From NCBI GenBank assembly GCA_965221935.1, contig CBDCSZ010000036.1, forward strand, positions 124,001 through 188,000: a stretch of DNA of 64,000 nucleotides, in the 5' to 3' direction. This document shows, piece by piece, positions 52,204-61,644 of the stretch (position 1 is the first letter of the stretch; the number at the start of each line of letters is the position of its first letter). Position numbers and translations under genes: made by a program. This stretch comes from JAPOXR01 sp965221935 (GTDB lineage Bacteria; Pseudomonadota; Alphaproteobacteria; Rhodobacterales; Rhodobacteraceae). The notes below the pieces were generated by a model that worked only from the letters and a program-made list of their open reading frames with translations, did no database searches and was not told where the DNA came from.

Positions 52204-52808
52204 GGTGTCAAAGGGCCGCCTTGGGCGGCTCAGCGACCGCGCAGGCCGGAACGCGAGTGAACGCTGAGCAGGCCTCGAAAGAAAGACGCGGAAGCCGACC
52301 CTCCTGAAGAAAGGGGAAGGCTGGCGGCGGGCCGGGAAGCAAGCGACAGACGCACCGGACCGTTTCCGCCGGGGTAATGGCGTCGGCATGCGCGGAAGAT
52401 GGAAAGCGCAGCAACACGGGAAGCCCTGTCGGTGGCGGGTGGACGCCAACCGGAAATCCGCGAGGACCAGTCCGGGCCGGCAGGGTGGCGGACAGGCCCG
52501 TACGACTGAGGACGCCGGGTAACGCCGGCCGAGGAAAGGGGCCTGACTTCGGGAACGGCACAGAAAGGGGGCAGGGCATGGCCACTGGCGAGAGCCTATC
52601 AGGGCCACACAGTGTTCGGAAACTCCAGACTGTGCCACATGCGGAGGCATGATCCCGTCGGAAAGCCGGATGCGGGAGATCCGCACGTCCGGTTTGATGA
52701 GCGGGGGACTGGAAACGCGGCCAGGGGAGCCGGACTGAGGCCCGGAGCGAAAGCGACGGACAGGCCACCGGACCCTAAAGCTGGCGCGCCAGCCCCCGAC
52801 TCTACTCC
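52204..52808 (+). ncRNA. likely ORF-less group II intron (ribozyme core)
   Basis: At 52661-52693 AAGCCGGATGCGGGAGATCC then GCACGTCCGGTTT folds as intron domain V: an 8-bp stem AAGCCGGA/TCCGGTTT, a CG bulge, an upper stem and a GAGA-type loop. After it GCGGGGGACTGG pairs with CCAGCCCCCG before CTCTACTC, giving an enlarged domain VI and a plausible 3' end. Upstream are GC-rich paired segments such as GCCGCC/GGCGGC near 52214 and many GAAA-like loops typical of domain I. No reverse transcriptase frame exists. The 5' boundary (GTGTC, 52205) is a weak match to GUGYG and is uncertain. Confidence 0.6.
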
Positions 52809-52847
52809 CGCCGCCGCCCCCCGCGCTCCCTGCAAGACGTTGAAAAC

Positions 52848-54857
52848 GTGAGGTTTTCTGGCCGCCGGGCCGCTTTTGTCTTGTCAAAAAGTTTCCAGTG
52901 CAAGTTGCGCGGTTTCAGGCCGCGTGCCCACTGACGTATTTTCGCAACAGTGCACATTATTATGGTGTTAAAGGAACACATCCTGTGGACACGGAGACGG
53001 CAGGCACCATGTATTGTTGTCATTGCGCAGGGAAACCGCCCATGTCATTCCACATCGAGACCATCCCCAACAGGCGCGGCCGCGACACAATCCTCCTCAG
53101 GGAGGCCTGGCGCGAAGGCGCGAAGGTCAGGAAGCGCACCATCGCCAACCTCACCTATCTGCCGCCGGCGGTCACCGACGGCTTCCGCGCCGTGCTCAGG
53201 GGCGGAATCGTTCTCGGCTCCCCGGACGAGGTTTTCGGGATCCGCAGGTCGCTGCCGCACGGCCACGCGGCGGCGGCGCTCGGGACCATGCGGAGCCTCG
53301 GATTCGAAGGCATCCTCGGGCGGAAAAAAAGCCGGATGCGCGGTCTCGCGATGGCGGCGGCGGCGGCCCGGATCATCGATCCGGCCTCCAAGCTCGCCAC
53401 AGCCAGGGCCCTTGACCCGGAGACCGCCTCCACCAGCCTCGGGGAGCTGCTCGGCCTCGGGCCGGTCAGCGGCAACGAGATGCTGGACATGCTCGACTGG
53501 CTGCTTGAGCGCCAGCCCTGGATCGAGCGCAGCCTCGCGAACCGGCATCTCAGGGACGGGACGTTGGTTCTGCACGACGTCTCGTCCAGTTACGTTGAAG
53601 GGAGGAAATGCCCGCTGGCGGCCTTCGGCCACAGCCGCGACGGAAAGAAAGGCAAAATGCAGATCACATACGGGCTGGTCTGCTCGGGGGACGGAACCCC
53701 TGTGGCGGTCGAGGTGTTCAGCGGAAACACCGCCGACCCGGACACCGTCAGGGGCCGGGCGGAGAAGCTGCGCCGCCGTTTCCGGGTTGAGAACATCGCG
53801 CTGGTCGGCGACCGCGGCATGATCACATCGGCCCGCATCAGGGAGGATCTGATTCCTCTCGGCCTTGACTGGATATCGGCGCTCAGGAGCGCCGATATCC
53901 GGAAGCTTGTCAGGAAGGGGAAAAAGAAGCCCGCGGCGCTGGATCCGGCGAGGCTCGCTGAGGATCAGGTCGCCGAGACCGTGTCCCCGGACTTTCCCGG
54001 CGAGCGGCTGCTGGTCTGCCTCAATCCCCGTCTGCGGGAGGAAAGGGCCCGGAAGCGGGAGGATCTGCTCAGGGCGACGGAACAGACGCTGGCTGAGATC
54101 GCCGCCGCGGCGTCCCGCCGCCGGCCGGGCCCGAAGAACCGGGAGATGACGGCGAAGGCCCTGGGGCGCAGGGGCAACAGAAAAAAGGTCGAAAAACACT
54201 TCAATATTGAGATCCGGGACGGCGGAATGGACTGGAGCCGCGACGCGGCGAAAACCGCGGCGGAGGCGGCGCTCGACGGAATCTATGTGGTGCGCACCAG
54301 CCTCGGAAAGGAATCCATCGGCGGCGAGGCGGCGGTGGCGGCGTATAAAAGCCTCGCGCTCGTCGAGCGCGCCTTCCGGACCATGAAGACGTCAGGGCTG
54401 AGGGTCCGGCCGTTCCATGTTTACAATGAGGGGCGGGTGAAGGCGCATGTGTTCCTCTGCATGCTCGCCTGGCATGTGGAGCGGAGCATGCGTGAGAAGC
54501 TCGCACCCATCCTGTTCGAGGACGATGACCGCGAAGCCGCGCGCGCCGGGCGGTCCACCCCGGTTGAAAAGGCGGAGGTCTCCGAAAGCGCCAAGGCCAA
54601 GGCGGCTTCGAAACAGACCCCTGACGGCCTGCCGGTCCACAGCTTCCGGACGCTGCTCGCCGATCTCGGAACGCTGACGCTGAACGACGCCTTCCTGCCC
54701 GGAAGGCCCGGCAGCGCGTTCCGCATGGCCGCGCGGCCGACCGCGCTCCAGAAAAGGGCCTTTGAGCTTCTGGAGATCAAACCGCCCGGAAATGTTGTCA
54801 GTTCAATGACAGGCTGAAAAAGCCCTCCGGCCCGGCCGGACCCCCAGAAAATCAAGC
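52848..54857 (+). mobile_element. IS1634-family insertion sequence (about 2010 bp)
   Basis: TTTTCTGG appears inverted at both ends (GTGAGGTTTTCTGG / CCAGAAAATCAAGC), flanked by GAAAAC on both sides (52842-52847, 54858-54863). Six-base duplications are usual for IS1634/IS1549. The transposase is intact. The insertion is 40 bases after the 3' end of the group II intron. Confidence 0.8.
53042..54817 (+). CDS. IS1634-family transposase
   Basis: 591 residues from ATG 53042 (an upstream in-frame start at 52898 gives 639). Hallmarks: VRKRTIANLTYLP near the N terminus, the first catalytic Asp in LHDVSSSYVEGRKCP, LVGDRGMITSARIRED with the second, and the Glu in LALVERAFRTMKTSGLRVRP in the C-terminal third. 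A Lys/Glu-rich insert (AEVSESAKAKAASKQTPD) lies near the end. Intact and probably active. Confidence 0.93.
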   Translation: MSFHIETIPNRRGRDTILLREAWREGAKVRKRTIANLTYLPPAVTDGFRAVLRGGIVLGSPDEVFGIRRSLPHGHAAAALGTMRSLGFEGILGRKKSRMRGLAMAAAAARIIDPASKLATARALDPETASTSLGELLGLGPVSGNEMLDMLDWLLERQPWIERSLANRHLRDGTLVLHDVSSSYVEGRKCPLAAFGHSRDGKKGKMQITYGLVCSGDGTPVAVEVFSGNTADPDTVRGRAEKLRRRFRVENIALVGDRGMITSARIREDLIPLGLDWISALRSADIRKLVRKGKKKPAALDPARLAEDQVAETVSPDFPGERLLVCLNPRLREERARKREDLLRATEQTLAEIAAAASRRRPGPKNREMTAKALGRRGNRKKVEKHFNIEIRDGGMDWSRDAAKTAAEAALDGIYVVRTSLGKESIGGEAAVAAYKSLALVERAFRTMKTSGLRVRPFHVYNEGRVKAHVFLCMLAWHVERSMREKLAPILFEDDDREAARAGRSTPVEKAEVSESAKAKAASKQTPDGLPVHSFRTLLADLGTLTLNDAFLPGRPGSAFRMAARPTALQKRAFELLEIKPPGNVVSSMTG

Positions 54858-55799
54858 GAAAACAACATGGTGTCCTTGCCTGCGCGGAGAAAACCTGTCA
54901 AATCCCGGCATGAAGTTCGGGCTAGTATCCTGACAGCATAGAAATGATGGTGTTTCGATTTTAGCCTGAGGCGGTGCCCCTGTCAGCCGGGCCGTGTATA
55001 TTGTCCGCAGCAATGACAATCAACAATCCTTCCGGGCAGGCGCACAGCGGCCGCGGATGATATTTCAGCGGCAAATGCGGCGCTGGTCACGGGAGTGTTC
55101 CAGAGGCGGCAGACAATGAATTCGACAGGCAAGAAAACCACAGGGTCCGGCTCGGGAAAGATGAACGCGGGTTTTTGAAGGAGATACTGGACAGCGGCAA
55201 GGGTTCCAAGGAGCGCCGCTGCCGGGCGCACATTCTGCTTCTGTCTGACGAGAGCCGCTCTGACGGCGGCCTCAGCGACGCGGGGATCGCCGAGGTTCGC
55301 GAGATCGGGACCGCGACAGTGGAGAGGGTGCGCAGGCAGTGCGTGACAGAGGGACTTGAGGCGGCTCTGGAACGCAAGGTTCAGGTGAACCGCAGGAAGC
55401 GCCTGCCCGGCGGCGGTGACGAGGCGAAACTGACCATGCCGGCCTGCTCGAAGCCGCCGCCGGGCCATGCGCGGTGGAACCTGCGGCTGCTCGGCGACAG
55501 GCTCGTGGAGCTGGAGGTCGTCGACAGCATCTCCAGAGAAACGGTGAGGCGGGCTTTAAAAAAAACTGTCTGAAGCCGTGGAAGAAGAAATGCTGGCGGA
55601 TTCCGCCGAAAGCGAACGCGGACTTCGTCTGCGCCATGGAGGACGTGCCCGGCGTCTGCAGCAGGGATCATGACGACGGGACCGTGCTGGTCTGCGTGGA
55701 CGAGACGCCGGTGCGGCAGACGAAGGAAACCCGCAAGCCGCTGCCGGCGCGTCCGGGCCGGCCGGATACGACTTCGAGCACGGGCGCAACGGCGCCGCC

Positions 55800-57216
55800 G
55801 GTCAAGTCCCTAAAGTGCTGGATAATTTGGAGAGGCGCGCCTCTGTTTTCGGGCTGTTGAGCGGCCCGTTCGCCTTTTCGTATTCCTCGTCCAGATCCTT
55901 CCTGACCTGCTCCAGCTGGCGCCGCTCGAAGCCGGTCACCGCGATCGGGCGCCATTTCTCCGAAGCCCGGGTCATGGCCGCGAACATCAGCTTGAGAACC
56001 GCCTTTTCCCCCCACGCGTTGGGGATCACCTTCAGGCGTCTCCGCTCCTCGCCGAACAGCCGCTCCAGCAGGTTGGTGGTGCGGATCGCCTTGCGGTGTC
56101 TCACCGGCATCCGCAGATGCGCGATGCAGGCCTCGAAGTCATCCTGGAAGCAGGCCACCGCGGTCGGGAACTCGTTCTCCCATTTCCGGGCCAGGTCGGC
56201 GGCGAGACCGCGGGCAATGGCCCGTGACGGCGCCTGATACGCGGCGCGGGCCTGTTCGCGGAACTCGGGCCATGCGTCCTCCCTGGAGACCTTGGCCGCG
56301 AGATTGCTCATGCGGTGGAACAGGCAGCGCTGGCGCTCCGAACGCGGAAAGCAGGTCTCGATCGCCTTGATGATGCCGGGCGCGCCGTCGCAGACCGCCA
56401 GCAGAGGATCGCCGAGGCCGCGGCCCCGCATGTCCTGGAAGAAGGCGGAAACCGTCTCATAGTCCTCCTTCGAGCCCGACATGAGATGGAGAAGAACCTT
56501 TCTTCCTTCGCGGGTCATGCCCCAGGCGGCCAGGACCGGCTCGCGCCGCTGGCCCGGGCGGATCCGCTCCGCGATGCCGTCGACGAACAGGTAGGCGATG
56601 TCATAGCCGCCAAGATCGCGGACGGCGAACTCCTGATAGTCCTGCCACAGCCGCTCTCCGATTTCCGAGACCGCGGTGCGGGAGAGAAGAAGCGAGCCGT
56701 CGTCATTGCGGAACGCGTCCTCGATGTCGCGCACGCTGAGGCCGCGGGCCAGCATCTCCACCGCAAGATCCTCCAGCGCCTCGCTCCGGCCCTTCAGCCG
56801 CGGACGGATCTCCGAGCTGAACGGCTCGTCGCCGCCCGCGATCTGCGGAGCCGTGTATTCCACCGCCCCTTCGGCGGTCTTCATCCGCCCGGTGCGGTTG
56901 CCGTTGCGATAGCCGCGGCGGGGATCGCCGCCGCGCTCGTAGTAATCCCGGCCAAGAGCGTCGCGGCTCTCCGCCTCCAGCGTCTCCTCGATGATCAGAC
57001 GCGTCGCCAGACGCACCAGCTCGCTGCGGGCGTCCGGCGCCGACAAACGGCCCTCGATCAATTCCGAAAGGGTCTCGCGCGTGCGCATCGATCCGGGTAA
57101 TCTCTTCTCCATGGGGTGTGTCCTTCCGTTGGAGCCAGCGCTTAGCCGGCTTGGTTTTCTTCAACTCAACGGAAACACGCCCCTCCCAAATTATCCAGCA
57201 CTTTTATGACTTCACC
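55800..57216 (-). mobile_element. IS256-family element 2 (1417 bp) inside IS630
   Basis: A terminal repeat of about 31 bp (GGTCAAGTCCC.../GGTGAAGTCAT... with the common core AAGTGCTGGATAATTTGG) is flanked by GGCGCCGCC (55791-55799, 57217-57225), a 9-bp duplication. Removing it restores the IS630 sequence GCGCAACGGCGCCGCCAACC. Its transposase is of a different IS256 lineage from element 1 at 23447. Confidence 0.9.
55802..57112 (-). CDS. IS256-family transposase 2
   Basis: 436 residues from ATG 57112, ending two bases inside the element's terminal repeat. Mutator signatures: AYLFVDGIAERIRPGQRREP (first Asp), LLAVCDGAPGIIKAIETCFP (second Asp), and the LLERLFGEERRRLKVIPNAW region with the Glu. 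The N-terminal block has YRNGNRTGRMKTAEGAVEY. Intact. About 25% or less identical by eye to the 25194 transposase, so two unrelated lineages of IS256 live here. Confidence 0.92.
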   Translation of the reverse strand: MEKRLPGSMRTRETLSELIEGRLSAPDARSELVRLATRLIIEETLEAESRDALGRDYYERGGDPRRGYRNGNRTGRMKTAEGAVEYTAPQIAGGDEPFSSEIRPRLKGRSEALEDLAVEMLARGLSVRDIEDAFRNDDGSLLLSRTAVSEIGERLWQDYQEFAVRDLGGYDIAYLFVDGIAERIRPGQRREPVLAAWGMTREGRKVLLHLMSGSKEDYETVSAFFQDMRGRGLGDPLLAVCDGAPGIIKAIETCFPRSERQRCLFHRMSNLAAKVSREDAWPEFREQARAAYQAPSRAIARGLAADLARKWENEFPTAVACFQDDFEACIAHLRMPVRHRKAIRTTNLLERLFGEERRRLKVIPNAWGEKAVLKLMFAAMTRASEKWRPIAVTGFERRQLEQVRKDLDEEYEKANGPLNSPKTEARLSKLSSTLGT

Positions 57217-57691
57217 GGCGCCGCCAACCTGTTCATGATCTACGCTCCGCTCGATTGCTGGCGTCATGTCAAGGTCACCGACCGCCGCACCCGGCAGGAC
57301 TTCGCCCGGGCGCTGAAGGATATTGCCGATGTCCACTTTCCCGGAAAGGGGATCGTGCTTGTCATGGACAGCCTGAACACACACCGGCTTTCAACGCTTT
57401 ACGACACCTTCGTGCCGGAGGAGGCTTCGCGTCTCGCCAGGAGGTTCGAGTTTCACCACACGCCGAAACACGGCAGCTGGCTCAACATGGCCGAGATCGA
57501 GATCAATGTGTTGTCTCTCCAGCGCCTGGACTGCCGGATCCCGGACCGGGAAACCATGGTCAGCGAAGTCGCCGCATGGCAGGAATACCGCAACACTGCC
57601 GCGAAACCGGTCAACTGGCGGTTCCGGACCGAGGACGCCCGCATCAAGCTGAAGTCGCTTTAACCATCAATTCAATGATGTCGGGATACTA

Positions 57692-58868
57692 GTATCCTGT
57701 AACGATAGTTGCTATCAGAATGGCAAATGAATCCAACAGGAAGCGGTTCGATGAGTCGCAAGGCGGTGGAAGTGGCGCTGAGCGCCGAGGAGCGCGCGTT
57801 TCTCGAGGCGCATGTCCGAAAGCACAAGGCGCCGAGGTCGCTGTCCGACCGCTGCAGGATCATCCTTCTCTGCGCGGAGGGGCTCCGGAACAGGGAGATC
57901 GCGGGGCGTGTCGGCGTGCACGAGCACACGGTCGGCAAGTGGCGCCGGCGGTTCGCCGAGATGCGCGTCGAGGGCCTCTCGGACGAATACCGGTCCGGCC
58001 GGCCGCGCACCGTGACGGACGACAAGGTGGCGGAGGTGGTCGAGCGGACGCTGACCACGATGCCGAAGGACGCGACGCACTGGTCGGTCCGGAGCATGGC
58101 CGGAGAGACGGGCGTGTCGCACACGACCGTGCACCGGATCTGGTCGGCGTTCAGCCTGAAGCCGCACCGGAGCGGGACGTTCAAGCTGTCGGCGAACCCG
58201 CTGTTCGTCGACAAGGTGCGGGACATCGTGGGGCTCTACATGGCCCCGCCGGACCGCGCGGTCGTCCTGTGCGTCGACGAGAAGTCGCAGATCCAGGCGT
58301 TGGACCGGACGCAGCCGGTCCTGCCGATGGCGCCGGGGGCGGCCGAGCGGAGAACCCACGACTATGTCCGCCACGGCACGACGACGCTTTTCGCCGCGCT
58401 CGACACCGCCACCGGGGCGGTGATCGGGAAATGCAGCAGGCGCCGCCGCGCCGCGGAGTTCCTTGCCTTCCTCAAGGAGATCGAGGCGGCGGCGCCAGAA
58501 GGGCTGGACGTGCACCTGGTGATGGACAACTACGCGACCCACAAGACGGAGAAGGTCAGGGCCTGGCTTGCCCGCCGCCGGCGCTGGCATGTCCATTTCA
58601 CGCCGACCTCGGCGTCATGGCTCAACCAGGTCGAACGCTGGTTCGCGGAGCTGACCAGGAAGAAGCTGCAGAGGGGCGTGCATCGTTCGGTCGCCGAACT
58701 CAATGCGGACATCATGTCCTTCATCGACGCGCACAACGAAAAGCCGAAGCCATACAAGTGGGTCAAGTCCGCCGACGAGATCCTCGCGTCCGTCAAGAGA
58801 TTCTGTCTCAAGGCGAACGCGCTCGGAGTGAGCGAAAAGATTTGATACGAACTTTAGATTCAGGAGAC
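57692..58868 (+). mobile_element. IS630-family element 2 (about 1177 bp)
   Basis: Left end GTATCCTGTAACGATAGTTG and right end, read from the other strand, GTCTCCTGAATCTAAAGTTC are an imperfect inverted repeat. TA lies on both sides (57690-57691, 58869-58870). The left TA is also the right TA of element 1, so one landed at the border of the other. The transposase belongs to another IS630 branch. Confidence 0.83.
57751..58845 (+). CDS. IS630-family transposase 2
   Basis: 364 residues from ATG 57751 with AGGAAG eight bases upstream. The N-terminal HTH (EIAGRVGVHEHTVGKWRRRF) is followed by the HTH_32-like region and the Tc1/mariner-type DDE core: LCVDEKSQIQALDRTQPVLP, HLVMDNYATHKTEKVRAWLA and NQVERWFAELTRKKLQRGVH. 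Intact and likely active. It is of a different subgroup (ISxxx with CVDEKSQIQ) from elements 1 and 3. Confidence 0.94.
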   Translation: MSRKAVEVALSAEERAFLEAHVRKHKAPRSLSDRCRIILLCAEGLRNREIAGRVGVHEHTVGKWRRRFAEMRVEGLSDEYRSGRPRTVTDDKVAEVVERTLTTMPKDATHWSVRSMAGETGVSHTTVHRIWSAFSLKPHRSGTFKLSANPLFVDKVRDIVGLYMAPPDRAVVLCVDEKSQIQALDRTQPVLPMAPGAAERRTHDYVRHGTTTLFAALDTATGAVIGKCSRRRRAAEFLAFLKEIEAAAPEGLDVHLVMDNYATHKTEKVRAWLARRRRWHVHFTPTSASWLNQVERWFAELTRKKLQRGVHRSVAELNADIMSFIDAHNEKPKPYKWVKSADEILASVKRFCLKANALGVSEKI

Positions 58869-58911
58869 TAGATTCCCCGGCAGTTATTGTTCAAGGTCAA
58901 CTCGGTTCATC

Positions 58912-60550
58912 CAGTAATTCCAATTATGCGTTCACATCGGTTTTTTCTTCATTTTCGGCTGCGTTTCCGGGCGGATTTCTGCTGTGTTTCGGCGGAAGGG
59001 GCGGGGCTGCCGGTTCCGGTTACGGAGGCTTTTCCGGCAGCTCGCCGGTGATGATTGTCCGCATCACGGCGTCCCAGTCGTCGTGCACGACGTAGACGGT
59101 CAGGAACTTCAGGTTGTCAAGAAGCCGGTAGCGGGCGGCGAGCTTTGCCCGGGCCTCCTGCCAGCTTTCGCAGACCAGGTCGCAGGCGCTCTGCATCAGG
59201 AACGCGATCAGGTTGAAGGTCGCCAGCAGGCTGGCCAGGGTTTCCTTGCCGTGCCCGAAGTTGTGCTCGAGATGGTAGCCGTCCTTGAGAGCCTTGAAGG
59301 TGTTGTTCTCCACTTTCCACCGGGCCCGGGCGCAGTCGGCCAGTTCGGCGACGCTGTCCGGGCCGACCGGGAGGTCGGTGGCGAAGCTGTTGCGGTAGAG
59401 CCGCTTTCCGGACGGCGATGTGATGGTGACTTCGAACCAGTTGACTTCCAGCGCGTCCTTTCCGTCACGGATCGGCAGACCGCTCATCCAGCGGTAGCGC
59501 AGCTGGCGCTTTTTCTTTTTCCGGCCCTCGGTCCGGGTCAGACAGCCGGTCTCAACCCCTTGAATATACTCGTAAAGCGTTGTGTGCGAGCTCGGCTTGC
59601 AGGTCAGGATGAAGCTTCCGCCGGCGGCCAGCACGGCCTCGCAGAGCGGCTGGCGGCAGTAGAGGTCGTCGCCGAGATAAACCGGTCTGAGCCGGGCCAG
59701 GCCGGATCCGGTCCGCCGCAGCCAGCGCTTGGCGGCGTTGATCTCGCAGTCCTGTTTCTCAGCCCCGTCCTGCGGGCGGATGAACTCCGGCGGCAGCGGC
59801 AGGAGGCGCGAGGTTCCCGGGGCGACGATGCTGGCGCCGAGCACGGCGTGGAAGTTCTGTGTCCGCCCGTCCGCCAGTTTCCGCTGCGAGCAGTTCCGGC
59901 AGCCGATGCTGCAGGAGGTGAAATACTCGGTGCCGTCAAGGGCGATCAGCAGCCGCCCGTCAAGCCGGCGCAGCCGGTCAAGGGCGCCCTGGCGGTCCAG
60001 CTGGTCGACGGTCCGGGTGAAGATGGAATCGAAGCGCTCCGGCGGCACGCCGTCGAGCACGCTGCGGATGTGGCTGTCGGTCGGCAGCCGGTCAATGCCG
60101 AACAGGGTCCGGGCGTTGGACCGGCCCTGGCGGGACTGAAGCTGCGCCTGCGCCGCCAGGAAGGACGGGCACTGCAGGAAGAAGACGGCGAAGGCCGCCA
60201 TGCCGATGTCGGCCATCTCCAGGCGGGCGTTGGCGCCGGTCCTGCGGTCCGGGGCGGACGCGCAGAGTTCGCGCATGTCGGCGATGTATCCGGCCAGCGG
60301 GGACATGGCGCCGCATTATGCACATATCAAAAATTTGTACAAATGTAAGTAAAAACAACAACTTACATGTCTTCTCCGCGCCTTTTCCCCAGGAGCCGGC
60401 GGCCGGAGCGGCGTCGGCGGCAGGTGATTCGCCCGCCGCCGGGGAACCGCCGGCGCGCAGCCGCCTGCGGCGGAAAAAAATTTCCCCGGGCCAAAAAACC
60501 GTTGTGATACAACACGTTAAAAACTCAAAAATCCAAAATTAGAATTACTG
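58912..60550 (-). mobile_element. IS4-type element copy 3 (1639 bp)
   Basis: Ends CAGTAATTCCAATT (58912) and AATTAGAATTACTG (to 60550). CGGTTCATC flanks both sides (58903-58911, 60551-60559). Same length and orientation as copy 1. The duplication is nine bases here and ten for copy 1. The 43 bases between this element and the preceding IS630 hold no gene. Confidence 0.93.
59020..60306 (-). CDS. IS4-superfamily DDE transposase (copy 3)
   Basis: 428 residues, intact and nearly the same as copy 1, with differences such as KKKKRQLRYRWMSG instead of KNKRRLRCRWMNG. These changes are shared with copy 2, so copies 2 and 3 are closer to each other than to copy 1. Catalytic residues lie as in copy 1. 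Confidence 0.92.
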   Translation of the reverse strand: MSPLAGYIADMRELCASAPDRRTGANARLEMADIGMAAFAVFFLQCPSFLAAQAQLQSRQGRSNARTLFGIDRLPTDSHIRSVLDGVPPERFDSIFTRTVDQLDRQGALDRLRRLDGRLLIALDGTEYFTSCSIGCRNCSQRKLADGRTQNFHAVLGASIVAPGTSRLLPLPPEFIRPQDGAEKQDCEINAAKRWLRRTGSGLARLRPVYLGDDLYCRQPLCEAVLAAGGSFILTCKPSSHTTLYEYIQGVETGCLTRTEGRKKKKRQLRYRWMSGLPIRDGKDALEVNWFEVTITSPSGKRLYRNSFATDLPVGPDSVAELADCARARWKVENNTFKALKDGYHLEHNFGHGKETLASLLATFNLIAFLMQSACDLVCESWQEARAKLAARYRLLDNLKFLTVYVVHDDWDAVMRTIITGELPEKPP

Positions 60551-60744
60551 CGGTTCATCTCCACGACCCTCTTCCCTGATAAGCGACTTGGCAATCTGGC
60601 CGGTTGTTTAGCGGCAGCCCCAAGAGGGCATCGTTGCGGTTTCCCCGAGGGCATCCACCGGATCAAGGTACGTCCGTCATCAAATGGTCACCGGATTCGA
60701 TCCATTTCCTGACAGGACATGTCCCATCAGGCGCCGCCAATCCG

Positions 60745-61062
60745 TTACGCGACCGCCGTCAGACCGTTCTTGGCCACCAGTGCCAGCAGCTTCAGCGAGG
60801 GGCCGCGCGGGCGCTTCTCGCCGCGCTCCCACTGGCTCACCAGACCCGTCGTCACGTTGAGGTAGCGCGCGAACACCGCCTGGCTCGCATCCTCGCGCAG
60901 CCGGATCTCCCGTATTCGCTCCGGCGCCATGTCCTCGACCGGCGTCAGGCACATCTCGTCGAAGACCTTCATCGTCTTCTTCGTCATCACGCCCGCCTCC
61001 TTCATTCCGAGCGCGGTCTCGTGCACCGACGCCAGCACTTCGCTCCTATATTGCTTGGTCAT
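60745..61062 (-). CDS. XRE-family antitoxin (HigA/NadS-like)
   Basis: 105 residues from ATG 61062, overlapping the stop of the toxin gene by 17 bases. A helix-turn-helix domain occupies the middle: EIRLREDASQAVFARYLNVT, GLVSQWERGEKRPRGPSLKL. The N terminus (SEVLASVHETALGMKEAGVM) contacts the toxin. The order toxin then antitoxin is the HigBA-type reverse order. It should repress the operon. 60560-60744 downstream holds no gene. Confidence 0.88.
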   Translation of the reverse strand: MTKQYRSEVLASVHETALGMKEAGVMTKKTMKVFDEMCLTPVEDMAPERIREIRLREDASQAVFARYLNVTTGLVSQWERGEKRPRGPSLKLLALVAKNGLTAVA

Positions 61063-61447
61063 CGCAATTCACCTCGCTGATCGTCCCGTTCGCCAGCATT
61101 GCCTCAAGTTCCGCCCGGTCCATCCCGAACAAGTCCTCTGCCAATCGACGGAGCGTCCGGAGTTCGTCGCGCCGAAGGTTCTCCCTCTCATTCTTCGCGA
61201 ACCCGTGAACAAAGAAGGCGCGGTCTTCCCGGCGAAACAGAACGATCGCGCGGAACCCGCCGGATCGGCCCTCTCCCGCACGGGCGATGCGCTGCTTGAT
61301 GACCCCGCCGCCCAGGTCGGCATCCACCTGACCCCGACCGGCACGCAGCACCGCATCGCACAACGCCTCATCCGAGATTTCCACGCGCCTGGCGAAGCGC
61401 GCGAATGACTTGTTCTTGTACGTGCGCAATGCGCCCCTCGTGGACAC
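61046..61447 (-). CDS. RelE/HigB-type toxin
   Basis: 133 residues from ATG 61447. The family features are an N-terminal YKNKSFARFARRVEISDEAL helix, a beta-sheet with GRSGGFRAIVLFRREDRAFF and VHGFAKNERENLRRDELRTL with the basic patch. It is of the DUF891/RelE-like toxins that cleave mRNA on the ribosome. It overlaps the antitoxin ATG at 61046-61062. The module appears intact among dead transposon remains. Confidence 0.85.
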   Translation of the reverse strand: MSTRGALRTYKNKSFARFARRVEISDEALCDAVLRAGRGQVDADLGGGVIKQRIARAGEGRSGGFRAIVLFRREDRAFFVHGFAKNERENLRRDELRTLRRLAEDLFGMDRAELEAMLANGTISEVNCDDQAI

Positions 61448-61644
61448 TTTCCGTCATGTCGCATGCTATAACACGCTGTGTAATACCGTTCAAGTCGCGC
61501 CCCTTACTCCGGCAGGGCCGTCCCACGCTTAAATCCGCTTGATTCTTTTTGACGCCGGGCATCCATGTGTTGCATGCGCGTGTGTGTTTTCAGGGCCGGC
61601 AGTTTCCTCTGACGTTCCCGTGCCTGATGTGCGATGCTCCCGGC

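Larger units (their letters stand above)
55175..57663 (+). pseudogene. IS630 transposase 1, frameshifted and split
   Basis: Frame 1 (HILLLSDESRSDG, IGTATVERVRRQCVTEGLEA, SISRETVRRAL) shifts at an A-run near 55560 to KPWKKKCWRIPPKANADFVC and the DDE Asp in LVCVDETPVRQTKETRK. A second shift at GRP (about 55765) precedes GYDFEHGRNGAANLFMI. The IS256 lies inside that motif (55800-57216). The 3' part has VMDSLNTHRLS (second Asp) and WLNMAEIEINVLS (Glu), ending at 57663. The second shift is shared with element 3. Confidence 0.87.
54925..57689 (+). mobile_element. IS630-family element 1, interrupted by IS256
   Basis: Begins GTATCCTGACAGCATAGAAA after TA (54923-54924) and ends ...TTCAATGATGTCGGGATAC before TA (57690-57691). 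Without the IS256 inside it would be about 1340 bp. The next IS630 starts at once after the shared TA. Confidence 0.87.
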
